64,000 nt of DNA. It comes from Podospora pseudoanserina (Eukaryota; Ascomycota; Sordariomycetes; Sordariales; Podosporaceae). A program made the translations under genes and the position numbers. Under the pieces are notes generated by a model. It saw only the letters and a list, made by a program, of their open reading frames with translations. It did no database searches and was not told the origin of the DNA. The stretch covers positions 2,619,001 through 2,683,000 of the forward strand of contig NC_085922.1 of the NCBI RefSeq assembly GCF_035222485.1, given 5' to 3'. Shown piece after piece: positions 22,930-36,000 of the stretch (position 1 is the stretch's first letter; each line of letters begins with the position of its first letter).

Positions 22930-24100
22930 TAGGACCGGGCGATTCTCTTGCGGCATTTTTTGTTTTTATACCCTGGTGGCTCTGGGCTGGTGGCGTTTTG
23001 GGGGGCAGGGCTGGGATCATCAATTTGCATTTCGTTGCGCGTGTTTCTTCGCCTCCTTTTCTTTTGCTCGGACGACTGGCTGTACCTTATTTTTTCCACT
23101 TTTTCACGGCGGCTTTTTTGTTTATTTTACGCCTAGCAGCGCGTATACCCCTTGCTCTGTTTTGCTTCGACACGCACCTAATATTCCTCATGGCAACAAC
23201 ACACCAACATTACTATGTAATTGGAGTCGACAAAGAGCGAGCGTCCCCTTGCTTTTTAGGACTGTACAACATCAGATATGTGTCTTTGGCAGCCTTACTC
23301 GCTCTCAACACCGATACCATGCTGCTCATCCTTTGCGACATATCGCTACACCACTTGCTTGCGGGGAGGAGGATATGGGAGATTAGAAAGGGGTTCTCTA
23401 CTTGCTGAGCATGGCAAAGGGTTTATAGCGGCATGGTCATATCAGTTCTCAGGGATCTCGGTTTCTATCGATGGATCTGGATACTTAAACAGATGGGATG
23501 GGGGTCAGGTGGAGGGGCAAGTGTCAGAGATAGACTATTTGTATATATACTGCATTTTTATCTGCGTAGAGTGCGAAGGTGGTGAAATGTGACTGAGAAG
23601 CATGGTGTTTTTGGGAGAGAATTGAAAAGGGGGGAAGTTGAAAAGGGGGAAGCCCACACTGTGAGGTATGCATATAGCGGGGTTGTTTATGCGGGGGATG
23701 CATATATAGACAACATGCATCATCATCTTTCTCATGAACAGGAGCGCTGTCAACTCTTCAAACATACAAAAAGTGACTTGTGGTTGAAAATCTCCAAGAA
23801 CGCGGATTGAAGACCAGGATTGTTGAAAACTGTCTGGGATTTTTTAACTCACCGAGTCAGACGGCGACGACATCTAAACTCGCGACCGCAATCCAGCTTT
23901 GACGCGTTTACTTGCATCATCAGTGAACACCACCACCTCTGTGAGATTGGAGACAGTAGAACTCAACATCAGCGACATCAAACGGACATTTTACGAGAAA
24001 TCCCCGAACCGATGCTCAAAATATCCATCGGCAGCACCTTACCATCACGGCAGTCCTAAGTAGGCTCTACAACCACCACAACCACCACCTGCCAAAAACA
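22930..24100. other. Intergenic spacer before CTF8
   Basis: Long T-rich 3' flank of the upstream gene, then the CTF8 promoter. Frames of up to 136 residues at 22976-23408 overlap in two registers and have low-complexity aromatic composition typical of noncoding T-rich DNA. Confidence 0.5.
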
Positions 24101-24631
24101 ATGTCCACATCTGTTCAACTACACCCACCAGCCCTCACTTCCCCCGACCACCCAGTTGTCAACTCTCCACTCCCGCAACTCTTACAAACACCACACGGCC
24201 TTGCGCTGCTGGAGTTACAAGGGGCGATCAACCTCACCCAGTCAGAGTCTGGGGAGCTAATCCAGATAGGACAGTTGGTATGCCCTCCCTTCCCCCCACC
24301 CCCCCCTCCCTCCTTCCCTCCCTTTCGAATTACTAACAATCAATAGGTCTTTCCAGATTATGTAGAAGGGGAGACAACAGGGGAGGGCCCGTGGATAAAA
24401 AAGGTGTACATGTACATCGGGCAGCATCAGAAACTTTTCGGGGAGGTGAAGAAATTGGTTAATGCGTTGGCGGTGGTGAGGAAACGACAGCGGGATGGGG
24501 GGACAGGGGATGAGCTGGAGGTGGTGGAGATTGTAAAGTGGAAGTTGGTGTTTAGTGGGCGGCCTGAGCCGGTGACGAGCTCGGGGTTGGAGAGGGAGAG
24601 GGTCGAGGGGGGGAAGAATAAAGGGGGGTGA
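24101..24631 (+). CDS. ctf8: Ctf8, subunit of the Ctf18-RFC clamp loader
   Basis: Small nuclear subunit that, with Dcc1 and Ctf18, directs the alternative RFC complex loading PCNA during replication and supporting sister-chromatid cohesion. Two exons, 24101-24277 and 24347-24631, give 153 residues; the 69-nt intron has donor GTATGC, a C-rich tract and branch TACTAAC. Family signatures are LPQLLQTPHGLALLELQGAI at residues 29-48, IGQLVFPDYVEG across the junction, and KKVYMYIGQHQKLFGEVKKL about residues 75-95, followed by ALAVVRKR. The C-terminal WKLVFSGRPEPVTS is also typical. It converges on DPH1 with 350 bp between stop codons. Confidence 0.9.
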
Positions 24632-24981
24632 TAGTAGAGTGGAGGGAGAAATGTTGAGGGGAGGGGGGTATGAACGTGGTAACTGTCGGTTTGTGTGGGC
24701 TGAACCTAAACATGGGGCGTCTGAAATGTACTCTCAAAGAACACGAGGAAATGGCGTAAAAGCTTATCTCTCAACAACAACAACTGGTCACTCCGATGGC
24801 TGCTGTGAATCACGACCGGCCTGGCCAGCAGGGAGGATAACTATCGCAACCCGCGCACATGTAGCTGGGTAGACCACAAAAGGAGGCGAGTTGACGTCAA
24901 CATCGAAGCAAGCCTGTAGCATAGGGGGCAATTGGGCTGAGATAGTGTGAATATCATGACCAAATTTTACTTGTTACTATC
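24632..24981. other. Convergent spacer CTF8 / DPH1
   Basis: 350 bp between two stop codons; presumably the overlapping 3' untranslated regions. Nothing else seen. Confidence 0.5.
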
Positions 24982-26382
24982 TCAAACAGCCAAAGGCTTC
25001 GTCCTCCCCAACCCCTCCCTCCCATAATAATCCATCGGGTACGCACCACTTCCCCAATCCTCCCTCTCATTCAACGCCACAAGCGCCTCATACGGCGTCA
25101 GCAGCGGCCTAGGAAACGCATACCCCCAATCGATACTCAACCGTGGACAAGCAACCTGCACCCAGCACTCCACCTCCCCCTCCCCGCTCATCATCCCCAG
25201 CTTCCCAGGAAAAATCTCACTCAGCAACAAATTCACAAACGGAATCCCCATCTTTGTCAGCTTCTCCTCTATCAGAGACAACGTATGCGGGTTCCCCTGC
25301 CTCCCCAACGACCCGAGAATCAACCCCCACTTCTTGGCCGTTTTCGCCGTCTTAATCGCTTGCCTCCGCAAACCCTGCATCTCGTCGTGACCGTAGACTT
25401 CATGAGTGAGTTTCCTCGAGTAAGGGTCGTACCGGTAGGCCGGGATGGAAGGGTTGTGAATCATGATCGACTCGAGGTGAAAGTGCCCGTCACCGAGGTA
25501 AAGGATCAGATCTACCGGGTCGGTCGTGTACGTTGACAGGTTGGGGGAGGTGCACCCCAATATCTCACCCTTTGACAACGGGGCAATCTGAGGGACGATG
25601 ATGTTGAACCCGGCTTTCTCGAGCGTGGACTTGACCCCGTGGATGGTGGCGTTGAATTGGATTGTGCCTACCAGAGCGATGGTTTTGCCGGGGGAGAAGT
25701 TACGCTCCAGCGAGGCGAGGAGGTGGGTCGTGTCGATGGAGATGTCGACAAAGACGTAGAGGGTCTTGATCTTGGTGACGTCTACCGGGATGAGGCAGGA
25801 GTGGGCGTAGTGGATTAGGAGGTCGCAGCCCATGGCGCGGGCGGTGTAGTCGTCTATGCAGCAGGCGCCGTACGTGACGTCGCCCATGATGAGAGTTTCG
25901 ATGCCGGGGCAGAACTGGGTGAGGATGTCGGAGACGGTGGTGGCGAAGAGGAGGAGGCCTTCGGGCATTTGGAGGGCTACTCTTTTGGCCGAGAGGGAGC
26001 GGATGCGGTGGATGGTTTTGGGGATTTCAAAGGAGTAGTTTGAAGGGAGGAGGGAGATGGCGGACTTGAGGGCGGGGTCGTTGAGGATTTCGGGGGGGAC
26101 TTGGTTGAGGAGTCTGGGGGCTCTCCTTGGTTGGGCCACTGAGGGGTGTTAGCATGGTGGGTTGTGAATAAGGGGTGGTGAGAATGTACCTTGGATAGCT
26201 CCGCTGTCTTCAATGGATGATGAAGCATTGCTTGAACTGTTCTTTGCGGCGGCCTCGGCGGCGGTACGTCTGCCGACGAATCGCTTCTTTGGCTGTTTGA
26301 CTACATTTTGAGGTGGTGGTGGTTGACTGGCCTCGATATCGGCTGCGATGCCCACATCCACGAGGGCTCTGTCTTCCTCCAT
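24982..26382 (-). CDS. dph1: Diphthamide biosynthesis protein Dph1
   Basis: With Dph2 forms the radical-SAM iron-sulfur enzyme that transfers the aminocarboxypropyl group of S-adenosylmethionine to the modified histidine of elongation factor eEF2, the first step of diphthamide synthesis in the cytosol. Two exons, 26382-26190 and 26138-24982, give 449 residues. Core motifs are [31 protein letters not shown] (Cys157/158), [18 protein letters not shown] (Cys260) and [15 protein letters not shown] (Cys395); the three cysteine positions match the cluster ligands of the family. A poorly conserved N-terminal 65 residues includes a basic KKRFVGRR. The first exon start at 26382 is the first in-frame ATG, and the intron is 51 nt. 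It is divergent from rps6. Confidence 0.95.
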
Positions 26383-26899
26383 CGTGAACCTCGCTTTCAG
26401 TCTTCAGTCTTCAAGGAGGGGCGATGAGGGCCACTTTTTGATAAGATAAGACAGGAAGTGGAAAACAAAGAAGAAACTCCTGAGCAGATTCTCGCACAAA
26501 ATAAAGGTGAAGTGAGAGTCTGGATGTTGACTTGAGGTCCTATGTGTTCTTTCGCAGACCTTTGTTATCAGAAATGGCTTTTGAGATAGCCTTCATGAAG
26601 ATGAAGCGCACACATGGCATTCAGATGTAATGGCATGGATCAAAAGATGTTGTCCCTGAAAAGTGAGGCCCCACCCAAAAGGCCAGGCGGGGCTTGGCAC
26701 AGTCCATTCACTCTGGCCCAGAGGTCCGCGATTCACTTTGGCAGAGTGGGGCGGTGAGGTGCTCCCGCCCAATTAGCGTCGGCAGAAAATGTGCCCTAAG
26801 AATTCACATCGCTGTGAGCACACAAAATCTTTCTCTTGTTTTCCCGTGTAGACCCGGAGTCCATCGTCAACAAACGTCGTTGCCAGCATCATCGCCAAC
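26383..26899. promoter_or_regulatory. Shared divergent promoter, dph1 / rps6
   Basis: 517 bp between the start codons of two translation-related genes. The rps6 side ends in a pyrimidine-rich stretch (26826-26850), as is common before ribosomal protein start sites. No further element identified. Confidence 0.55.
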
Positions 26900-28024
26900 A
26901 TGAAGGTGAGCCACCATACCCATTTACGAATTCCTACAATCGATACGCAATTGCTGCCGCCTTCAACTTGCGATTTTGACGACTTTTCCGATCGGCGCTG
27001 ACGATTTTCCCTCGATAGCTGAACATCTCCTACCCAGCCAACGGCTCTCAGAAGCTCATCGACATTGAAGATGAGCGCAAGCTCCGCCCCTTCCTCGAGT
27101 AAGTGGTCGAAGAGAAGGTTTCGACTCAAAAGGAAACAGCTAACTGATCAATTCTCACAGGAAGCGCGTATGTACCATCGAAATACCCGACATCTCTCTC
27201 GAATGAACCGAATTGCTGACCGACCGAATTAGATGGGCGCTGAGGTCCCTGCCGATTCCCTTGGCGATGAGTGGAAGGGCTATATCTTCCGCATCACTGG
27301 TGGCAACGACAAGCAGGGTTTCCCAATGAAGCAGGGTGTTATCGCCCCTACCCGTGTCCGCCTCCTCCTCTCCGACGGCCACTCCTGCTACCGCCCCCGC
27401 CGCACTGGTGAACGCAAGCGCAAGTCCGTTCGCGGCTGCATCGTCGGTGCCGATCTCTCCGTCCTCGCTGTCGCTATCGTCAAGCAGGGTGAGCAGGAGA
27501 TCCCCGGTCTCACCGACACCGTTCACCCCAAGCGCCTCGGCCCCAAGCGTGCCACCAAGATCCGCCGCTTCTTCGGCCTCAGCAAGGATGACGATGTATG
27601 TGCTACCTTCTCGGTCATATCCGTCATCGCCTACCCTTGAGCTTTGAGGATTAGACATCCCAAATTTCGGGTAGAGTCTGAGTGCTAATATCTGTCGAAA
27701 CTAGGTTCGCAAGTACGTCATTCGTCGCGAGGTCACCCCCAAGGGTGAGGGCAAGAAGACCTACACCAAGGCTCCCCGCATCCAGCGTCTCGTCACTCCC
27801 CAGCGCCTCCAGCACAAGCGTCACCGCATTGCGCTCAAGCGCCGCCAGGCTGAGAAGGTCAAGGATGAGGCCGTACGTATTTCGTACTCTAGGGATGATT
27901 TTGCAACATGTACTGACTATCAGCACAGAATGAGTATGCCGCTATCCTTGCCAAGCGTGTCACCGAGGCCAAGGCCGCCAAGGTTGATGCTCGCAAGCGC
28001 AGAGCTTCCTCCATGCGCAAGTAA
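26900..28024 (+). CDS. rps6: 40S ribosomal protein S6 (eS6)
   Basis: Component of the small ribosomal subunit. Six exons: 26900-26905, 27019-27098, 27161-27167, 27233-27595, 27705-27872 and 27929-28024, totalling 720 nt and 239 residues. The first exon is just ATG-AAG and the third is 7 nt; both junction sets are GT-AG and in frame, giving [20 protein letters not shown] and then [16 protein letters not shown], the conserved S6 start. [33 protein letters not shown] and [17 protein letters not shown] follow. The C-terminus [10 protein letters not shown] retains the twin serines that are phosphorylated downstream of TOR in yeast (RRxSS). Introns sit early in the gene, the usual pattern in fungal ribosomal protein genes. 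No snoRNA boxes seen in the introns. Confidence 0.97.
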
Positions 28025-30028
28025 AGAATGAGTGTTGTTCAATGGGTCTCTCGGGTTGCTTTGGGAAAATGGGTACGGCGTGCTGGCTGGCCGGCTCATC
28101 TGCGAACGTGTAAATGGCTTTAGAAACGGTCTTCACGAATGTCAGCATGAGTCTCTTTGAGAATCACCTCAACGGCGTTTTTGTTCCACCGGGAAGGCGT
28201 GTGGTTGAGCGACGGAAGAGAAACCATGAATACCCTTTTTGACTTGCTCATATAGACCCATGCAGCCAAAAATTGTGAAACTGTGATACCCTATGTTTTT
28301 GGTGATTCTTATCCCTGATGATGCAGCAGTCTACTATTGAGAGCTATGATATTTGGACGCTGCTCTGTTTCTGAATGCAGCATGGTTTCAAGAAATAGAC
28401 GGCTTCTCGAAGGAAAGAAAAACAAGGATATGCGACCCTGCAGATCCATGAGTGCACGTAAGCAGGTTGTATTGAGCATAACCGCGGACTCTCTTGCCTG
28501 GCAGATCTCCTGGCTAGGTATAATTTCCGAAGGCGCTTTCTGTTGGGACTTTGGCGTCGGGGTGAACCCATTCATGCTGCCTGTGGTAGGTTCAGCCAAC
28601 TTATGTCAGGCGTAAGCCAGGTGTGCTCTCCAAGTGCCAGTATGACATGTAGAATTTGTAAGCTTGATGGCCCGGCTTCTTAGAGGCAGACATGTGTGTC
28701 CCTTTGTTCGACATTTGGTTGTCGAGGGACACTAGCTGGGTGGCTTTGGGGGAATATGATGGAGGGAATTGTAAGTCGACATGTCATTAAGGCATATCTC
28801 GAAGCTTTACAATATCACATCGTGGACAACCAAAACGCTGAAAGATAGACATTACCTGCTCAAGGACAGGCAGCATGTCTCTCGAGATGGTCCATGCCTT
28901 GGATGAGAATAGAAATGCCTCTTTGACTATCTTACAAGGCTTGTTGGCTATTTCTTAAGGCTTTGATTCGACGTGTCTAGATAATTCTGTCCACGACGTA
29001 ACATACAACTACCTCTCCACAATCCTACACCACCTTATCCATGTGATGGATGGCGTGAAAGGCAGCTGGGCTGGCTGGCTCCATTATCAAAGTGGGGGTT
29101 TTGGGACGCCCAGCTTGCCCCTCCACGTTTGCTGCTGGCAATGCATTTCCAGGCAGGTCCGCAGCAAAGAGTTTTCTGAGGGGGGCGGGGAAGGAGCAAT
29201 CATATATATGACAGTGTGATTTATAAGAAATGAAAGATTTCCACCCGTGTAGCTTCAACTGAAGTGCTGCTGATTAGAAGTGCAGTATCGTGTATTGTAA
29301 TACAGTGTACACTGTACCCAGCCTAGAAAAGCTCCGGACGTAGTGAGGTGGAAACAGAAGCTCCTGCCCCACCACAGAATTAACAGTCACCCGGCGGGCA
29401 GCAGTGGACCCGCGGGATCACTCCAAGCAGTACCTGACTGGCAGCTGCCGTCATTGGCTTCGACGCCTTTCACTGGTTGCTTCTGCTCTTTTCGACCTCA
29501 AATCCCAAATCCCCAAACCGAGACTTTCTCCCACTCGCAAAGTCACAACCCACTCCCATCAAACTGCGGCACGCCTGCAACTCACGGCGAGGGCAAAAAG
29601 ACCATCTGCAACATCAGCAACTAGACAAGATACTTGACCGACTCCCTGTATTTCTCAAGGCGACCTGCACTCGTCTTTGGCCGTCCTCGGACCAGGTCTC
29701 TAGCATCGAGCAGCTGTCTTCCGCTGCTGCCCGTCGAATTGCATCCATCGGCCTTCAACCATCGGCCGGTCCATCACCCAACCACGACGCTGCTGCCGCG
29801 GCACTTTATTTATCACGACCCGACGACACCACACATCGATACCCCGCCACGACACTTGACGACTCCCATCATCGACTCGCCCACATCTTGAAAGCATCAC
29901 CAGCTTCCGCCTCTTCCGCAAGGCTGCGGGCTTCGCGAACAAGGCTGCCGTCCGTTGGTGGGACGTGCGGGTAGTGGAGGGGGAGCGTCGATTTCCTTTT
30001 GCCCACGCGGCTTAGCCGCTCCGTCAAG
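28025..30028. other. Intergenic region and leader of TOM1
   Basis: 2 kb without a supported gene. Frames at 28309-28615 exist on both strands and lack domains. A perfect 12-bp palindrome (CAGTGTACACTG) is at 29303-29314 beside a GTATT-GT-AATAC hairpin. From about 29480 the sequence is C/A-rich, consistent with the leader of the following gene. Confidence 0.45.
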
Positions 30029-33000
30029 ATGGGCAAGATCACCAAAACTATGCAGTCTCGGCACAAGGAGACCTTGGTAAGCTTCAGTCGTGCTAGCTAC
30101 CCCGCTGGCTGTGCCCCTCAGTCCAGATATGCTAACTTTGTGTGTGTGGTAGTCGCCGTGGCTCGAGAAATATGTCGAGGAGACAACCTCAACACCATTA
30201 CCACTTCTGCCCAAGAAGCTTGGCGAGTTCCCAAGTAGATGGCCATTCCCGCGCGGAGACTTGTACCACTGGATCCCGCTGCTGAACCGCTTTGACAATA
30301 TCTTGGAGGCTTTTTGCGCCACCCACGGCTTGAACGAAGGCTTCCAGACAAGGGATTTCACCTGCGAGCTTCTGTTGAACCAGGCGGCGCCGGTAGAGTA
30401 CTGTGATGACCAGCCATGGAGCAAGGATCGTCTCGGCCAGCTTGGTTTCGGGGAGGATGGAGATTGCCAGCTAATCATCGCCATACTCAACTTTTCACAG
30501 ATGCTCCTCCAGCACTGCGGAAACCGAAGCATATATGGGAGTAGCAGCCGTCTGAACGACTTGTTGAATACCACATCTCTCACTCTTGTTCGTGCCACTC
30601 TTGAGGTTTCCCTGGAGCTTGCTCAGCGGTATCATGCGTCTATGAAGCGCGTGACGCAGCCCTCTCGCCAAGTGAGCTCAGCCCTGCTTGCCAATCACTA
30701 CAACATTGAGTTGGACCGCGTCAACCTGCTGGCTCAACCATTTGTCAAGACACCCGTGGCCCCTGTTGCTCGGTTCACCGATGTTCCACCTACCACCCCA
30801 GGCGCCCCCACGAGCAAGGCCAAGGACAAGACGTCAGGCGCCAGCTCCAGGAATGTGGCATCCATGTATGCCAACGATTTGGCTTCATTGGTGGTTCAAG
30901 GATCTACTGATGAAAGTCGGTGGAACGGCTGGGGCGATCTCAAGGTCGTCTATTATCCCAAGGCTGAAGGCACAAAGACCCCAGCGCCAGAGGCCCAATC
31001 GTCAGACCGTGCATCTTCGTCCACCATTCCACCAACTCCCACGCCTCTCCGACGCAGCGCCACCAGCGTCTCACAAACCCCCCGCTCGAACAGACCGTCA
31101 GGTCCTGATGACAGTCCCTCCAATAGGCACGGTAACGGGGACGATCATGCCCCCTCGGGGCCCAAGACACTCGAGATCCGTCAGACTGTGCTCAAGTCGA
31201 CATCTATCTATGATCTCCTCAAGCAGTGCCCTGACGACATGCCCGCAGCTTCGAGATATGAGTTTTTGAACCGTCTGAGAATCGCAAAGGCGCTTCTTGG
31301 CTCAACCGAAGACAGACGCCAAGCCCTGGCTGTTCGTCTGTTGGCCATCACGAACCTTGCTTCCATCCACCACGAGCAAACCTTTATCGAAAAGGTCCTG
31401 AAACAGGACAACGATGAGCCTCGGAAATACCAGTTGGTGTACCAGCTTGCCGAGTTGATTCACCCTTCAGTCGACGGTGCAGAGGACACCCCCTTGTGGC
31501 TACAGGCCATTGCGCTCGGGACACTGGAGGGCATCGTTGGCATCCAAGCCAAGTATCAAGACATCGTGTCCGCTCTGAATGCGAACGTTAATCACGGCGT
31601 TCTCATGTATGTGGTTCGCAAGGCTGTTGCCAGCATGAAGCAGGACGACCCCGACATGGACAACGGCAAGGTTACGGATGCTGACAAGTGGCGTTCGAAA
31701 CTGTTTGGTCTGGCTCTCCACATGATTGTGTCGCAGCGGATTGGCCCCGAGATGACCTCCAACGGACTGCTGGAGGTGCTGATTGAAATTCTCAAGCTCC
31801 GCACCAAAACGGCACAGCTCAACTGGAGCATGGTTGTGGCTTTCCTCGACACGATCGTCTACAACTACACGGTGGCGTTCCCGGCACTCAGCAACGCCTC
31901 GGGCCTCGACGCCATTGCCGACCTTATCATCCACGTTGTCCATTCATCCAAAGAGCTGGCAGAAAAGGGACTAGGGACCAAGCCCGAATTCCACGCGCAG
32001 CTGGTCGACTATGGAATTCCCTTCTATCATCAGCAGACGGTGAAATGGCTGCTTAAGTTCCTCCATCACATTCTGCAGAGCCCGCTCTCGTTCGGTGCCA
32101 ATACAGACCGCTTGTTGAGAAACCTGGTCGACAACTCCAAGTTGCTGGTCAGTCTCCGTACCGTCATTGAAGAGCCGCGTCTCTATGGCTCTGTGGTTTG
32201 GACAAACGCAGTCACGCTCTTGAGCGACTTCCTCAACAATGACCCCACCAGCTTTGCGGCCCTTTCAGAGTCGGGTATGGTACAGAGCTTCTTGAGCACC
32301 CTCACAGGTGAGAAGGTTGGCCTTCCTCAACCAGAGGGCTCGCCAAGACCTGAGGAGAACCCGGAGGAAGCAGCATCGCCCGCTTACTCGAACGACTCGC
32401 TGCTGCTTGATAGTGCTGATAGCCGTCCGCATCCACCCACAGAAGACATGATGAACGAGTCTCGGGAGCGTCCCCTTGCCCACGGCGTCCTTGCGTCCAA
32501 CGATGCCATCAATATCATTCCCCAGGTCTTGAACTCTATCTCCCTCAACAATGCCGGTATGAAGATGGTGGTGTCGTCAAGGTCCTTTGATCACTTTCTG
32601 GAAATTTTCTTCAGCCCCGAACACGTCCAGATCATGTCGAGGTCTGACCTTGATCTTGCCGCCAACATTGGCTCAAGCTTCGACGAGCTTGCCCGTCATC
32701 ATCCTCGCTTGCGTCCAACGATCTCTAACTCCGTCCTCGATCTGACAGCCAAGGTCGTTCATCTCGCCAACGACAAGGCAAAAGGAAAAGGCTTGGGGGC
32801 GCGTGGCTGGGGTGCAAACCTCTTGGTTGAAGACTCGGAAAAGAATATCTATGCCGCAGATAAGTCGCTGCTTGCCAAGGCAGGCACGCCGTTCTCATCT
32901 GGATCCAAGGAGAAAGGAAAAGATGTGAGCGATGATGCTGATGTCGAGATGGTGGATGCGGCCGGCGAATCTCCAGAGTGGGCTCCAGAGGCGACGAAGC

Positions 33001-36000
33001 GTTCGGAAGAGGTGCATCACGAGGTTACACCATACATCTGGGCGCTTTGTTCATTCCTGAGCGCTCTGTTTGCTAGCAACACCAACCTCAAACAGGCCTA
33101 CGTCAAGAACGGGGGTGTCGAACTCTTACTCAATCTCTCCGAGTCTCCGGCCCTCCCAGAAGGCTTTGATAAGACGACGGCTTCGCGTATGCTCTCGCAA
33201 GTGCTTTCACACCTCATAGAGTGCTGCCCGGTTTTGGGGATCCCCTCTCTTCTCAACCGAATCGATGACACAATCGGGGTGCTTCAGCCACTCATGACCA
33301 GAGATGATTCGGAACCATTCTTCGCGCCATTCGTGTCAGGAGTCTCACTATCGAACGACAAGGGCGAGTGGGATCCGGAGCTGGTTCGTAGAGTGGCCAG
33401 TGGCAATGATATCATCAAGGCCATTGTTCGCTTGCAGAGCTTGGTCAAGACTTCGTACCAGTCCTTCCCATACGCCGCGAGACTGGGCTCGATTGTCATC
33501 CCGCCGTGCAATACTTATGATCTGTATGACAAGCTGATCAAGTCACTTGGAGCACTGCTACGCGACGCCGTGACGGAAGACTTGGCCATCAGGACACTGG
33601 TTCCGAAGCGCTGGACAGAGAGTCTTACCTCTCCAGACGGTGCTGAGCTATCAGTTGCCAAGCTCACGGTTGCCAACAGTGTCACTGCTACTGAGACTGC
33701 ACCTGCTGCTCCGCAGGCCTCTGGCACCGAGGCCTCAGCCCAGCCCTCGGAACCCACGAAGTTAACCGCAGAGAAACAAGAGGTGCAGCAGTGGTTTCAC
33801 AAGCAGAATTTCAACACCATCCACGATCTTTTGAGTTCATTGCACCGCAATGTTCTCCCGTTCTTTCAGACGATGAGCAAAGTGTTGTTGCCCAGACGAT
33901 TCGACAACTTCAGCCGCTCCAATCAGTTGACAATTGCAGAAACCTTGGCCACCACAGTTCTGGAGCAGCTCAGATTTGTCCAAGATAAGCTGGATCAAGA
34001 CAAGCTGGCTGGACTAGACTTCCAGCACTTCGCCACCACGTTCCAGTCCTTGCATGACATGTTAATTGATGTAACTCGGCAGACGGAGCGTCAAGGAACT
34101 GCCCTGCTTCTACCCGTCCTTATCGCCTTCAAGGAGAATGGCGGTATTGACCTGTTGAGCAGCATGCTCGAGAAGTTTGCTGATGATATCTGCAGTGTCC
34201 CAGCTGACTCGACTGCTCGTGAGGAGTCACCAAAGGTGCGGCAAGCAACGATGGGGATGAAGAGGATCCTGGACATTTACCACATCATTGTTAGCGGCAA
34301 GAATGTCACCGAGTCCCTCACCTCCACCAGCCTTCCCAAGGCTGCAGAGCGGAACCGCGAGTTTGGACATCAGCTCGTCGTGGAGTTGAGGGTGGCCATT
34401 CTGCCTGTGGTGCGCAAACTGTGGGAGTCTCAACTGGCGGAGAAGGTCGAGACGGTCGTCTTGAGTAAGATGATTGATATACTTCAAACGATTGCCGCTG
34501 CCGATTCTGAGTCCAACGCATACCGCAGGTCTGACAAGACAGGTCCGCCCCCAGTGTTTAAGGATCGGAAGCGTGTGTCGTTCAACTGGGAGGGTGAAGC
34601 CAATGTCAACGTCAAGAAACTTATCGACAAGGGGAACGACGAGGAGCTCAGCCGGGAGGCCATCTACCGCGCGAACGGAAAGCTCGAGGATGCCATGGAA
34701 TACTGTAGGGCGTTCGATCCTGCGAACAGCAGCAAGGGATGGGCTTTCAAGCGGAACCCTATCCCAGAAGAGGATGCATACAAGGAGCCGCCTCCGCCTC
34801 CGAAGCCAGAACAAGCACAACCCGACCAAATTCCGGTGGTTTCCCAGCCAGTTGTGCCTTTGGGAGCAGAGCCAATGGCACTGGATCCCATGCCGGGGAT
34901 CAACAGCCTCATCCATGATGCTATCGGTGAAGCCGATTCGGGAGATCACTCGTCTGATGAGTCCAACGACACCAGTAATGAGAGCTCAAGCCAGCATTCC
35001 GCACAGGAGGCCCCTTCTACGACGGCTGCGCCCACACAACAGGCACCGACCTCGTCATCGGTCGCCGCTGTACCGCCGAATCCCCCTTCGGTTACGAAGG
35101 AGGACTTGGACGACGAGCGCGCGCGACTGGCCAACGATCTAATTGACCGGTGCTTAGACGTCATCAGAGCTCATCCTGACTCTGTCTTTGAGATCTCGGA
35201 CTTGATTCAGAACATGATCCTCAAGACAGACAACGAACAAAAGCGGACCGAGGTCGGCGAAATTCTTGCCAACGCCCTGCTGTCGCTCCATGCGAATGAT
35301 GAGGCTGACAAGAAGGCCAACGGTGGGACCATTGCGGCCTATTCTCATCTTTTGTCACTGTTGCTGCAGAACAGCTCCTTCTTTAAATCCACGCTGCCGA
35401 CGTTGAGGCAATACATTGAAGAATATCTCAGTTTTCTCCAAGTTCCTTCGAACTCTGGCGAGGAGCTGCCTCCGTGGATGCCATATGTGCTCCTGGTCTT
35501 CGAGACGCTCTTGATTGACGAGGAGCAGCTTCCCGATATTAAGTGGAAGCCGCCTGCCAAAGAGGAGGACCCAGTTGAGGAGCCTGTCTGGGCTACCAAG
35601 GTTCCCACAATACCGCTCAAGGAGCGTTCTGGTTTGCTCTCAGCGGTCTTGGAGATCCTCCCGCGCATCGGCAAGGAAGAGGCACTTGCTGTCTCCGTGC
35701 TGCGGATTCTTGTCATTCTCACCAGGGACCATGGGATGGCCAAGACGGTGGGCGAGAAGAGAAATCTGCAGCGCCTGTTTGTCATGGCAAAGCAGTTGTG
35801 TGCTGGCGGCTCGGGTCCTCTCAACCGGTCACGCATCACGGACTACATCATGACAATCCTCCGTCACATAGTAGAAGACGAAGACATCATCCGCCAAGTG
35901 ATGCAGAATGAGATTCGCCAGTTCCTCTCGTCAAGCTCGAGAAGCGGCCGAAACTACGACGCCCAGACGTTCCTCAAACACCTTTCGCATGTCGCTCTTC

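Noticed and set aside
28317-28375. CTGATGA ... CTGA spacing like a box C/D snoRNA
   Set aside because: Box C lacks the purine, there is no terminal stem, and no guide complementarity can be assessed.
28387-28411. Two TTCnnGAA dyads (possible heat shock element)
   Set aside because: They are not in register with each other, lie in a 3' flank, and such dyads are expected about 16 times by chance in this window.
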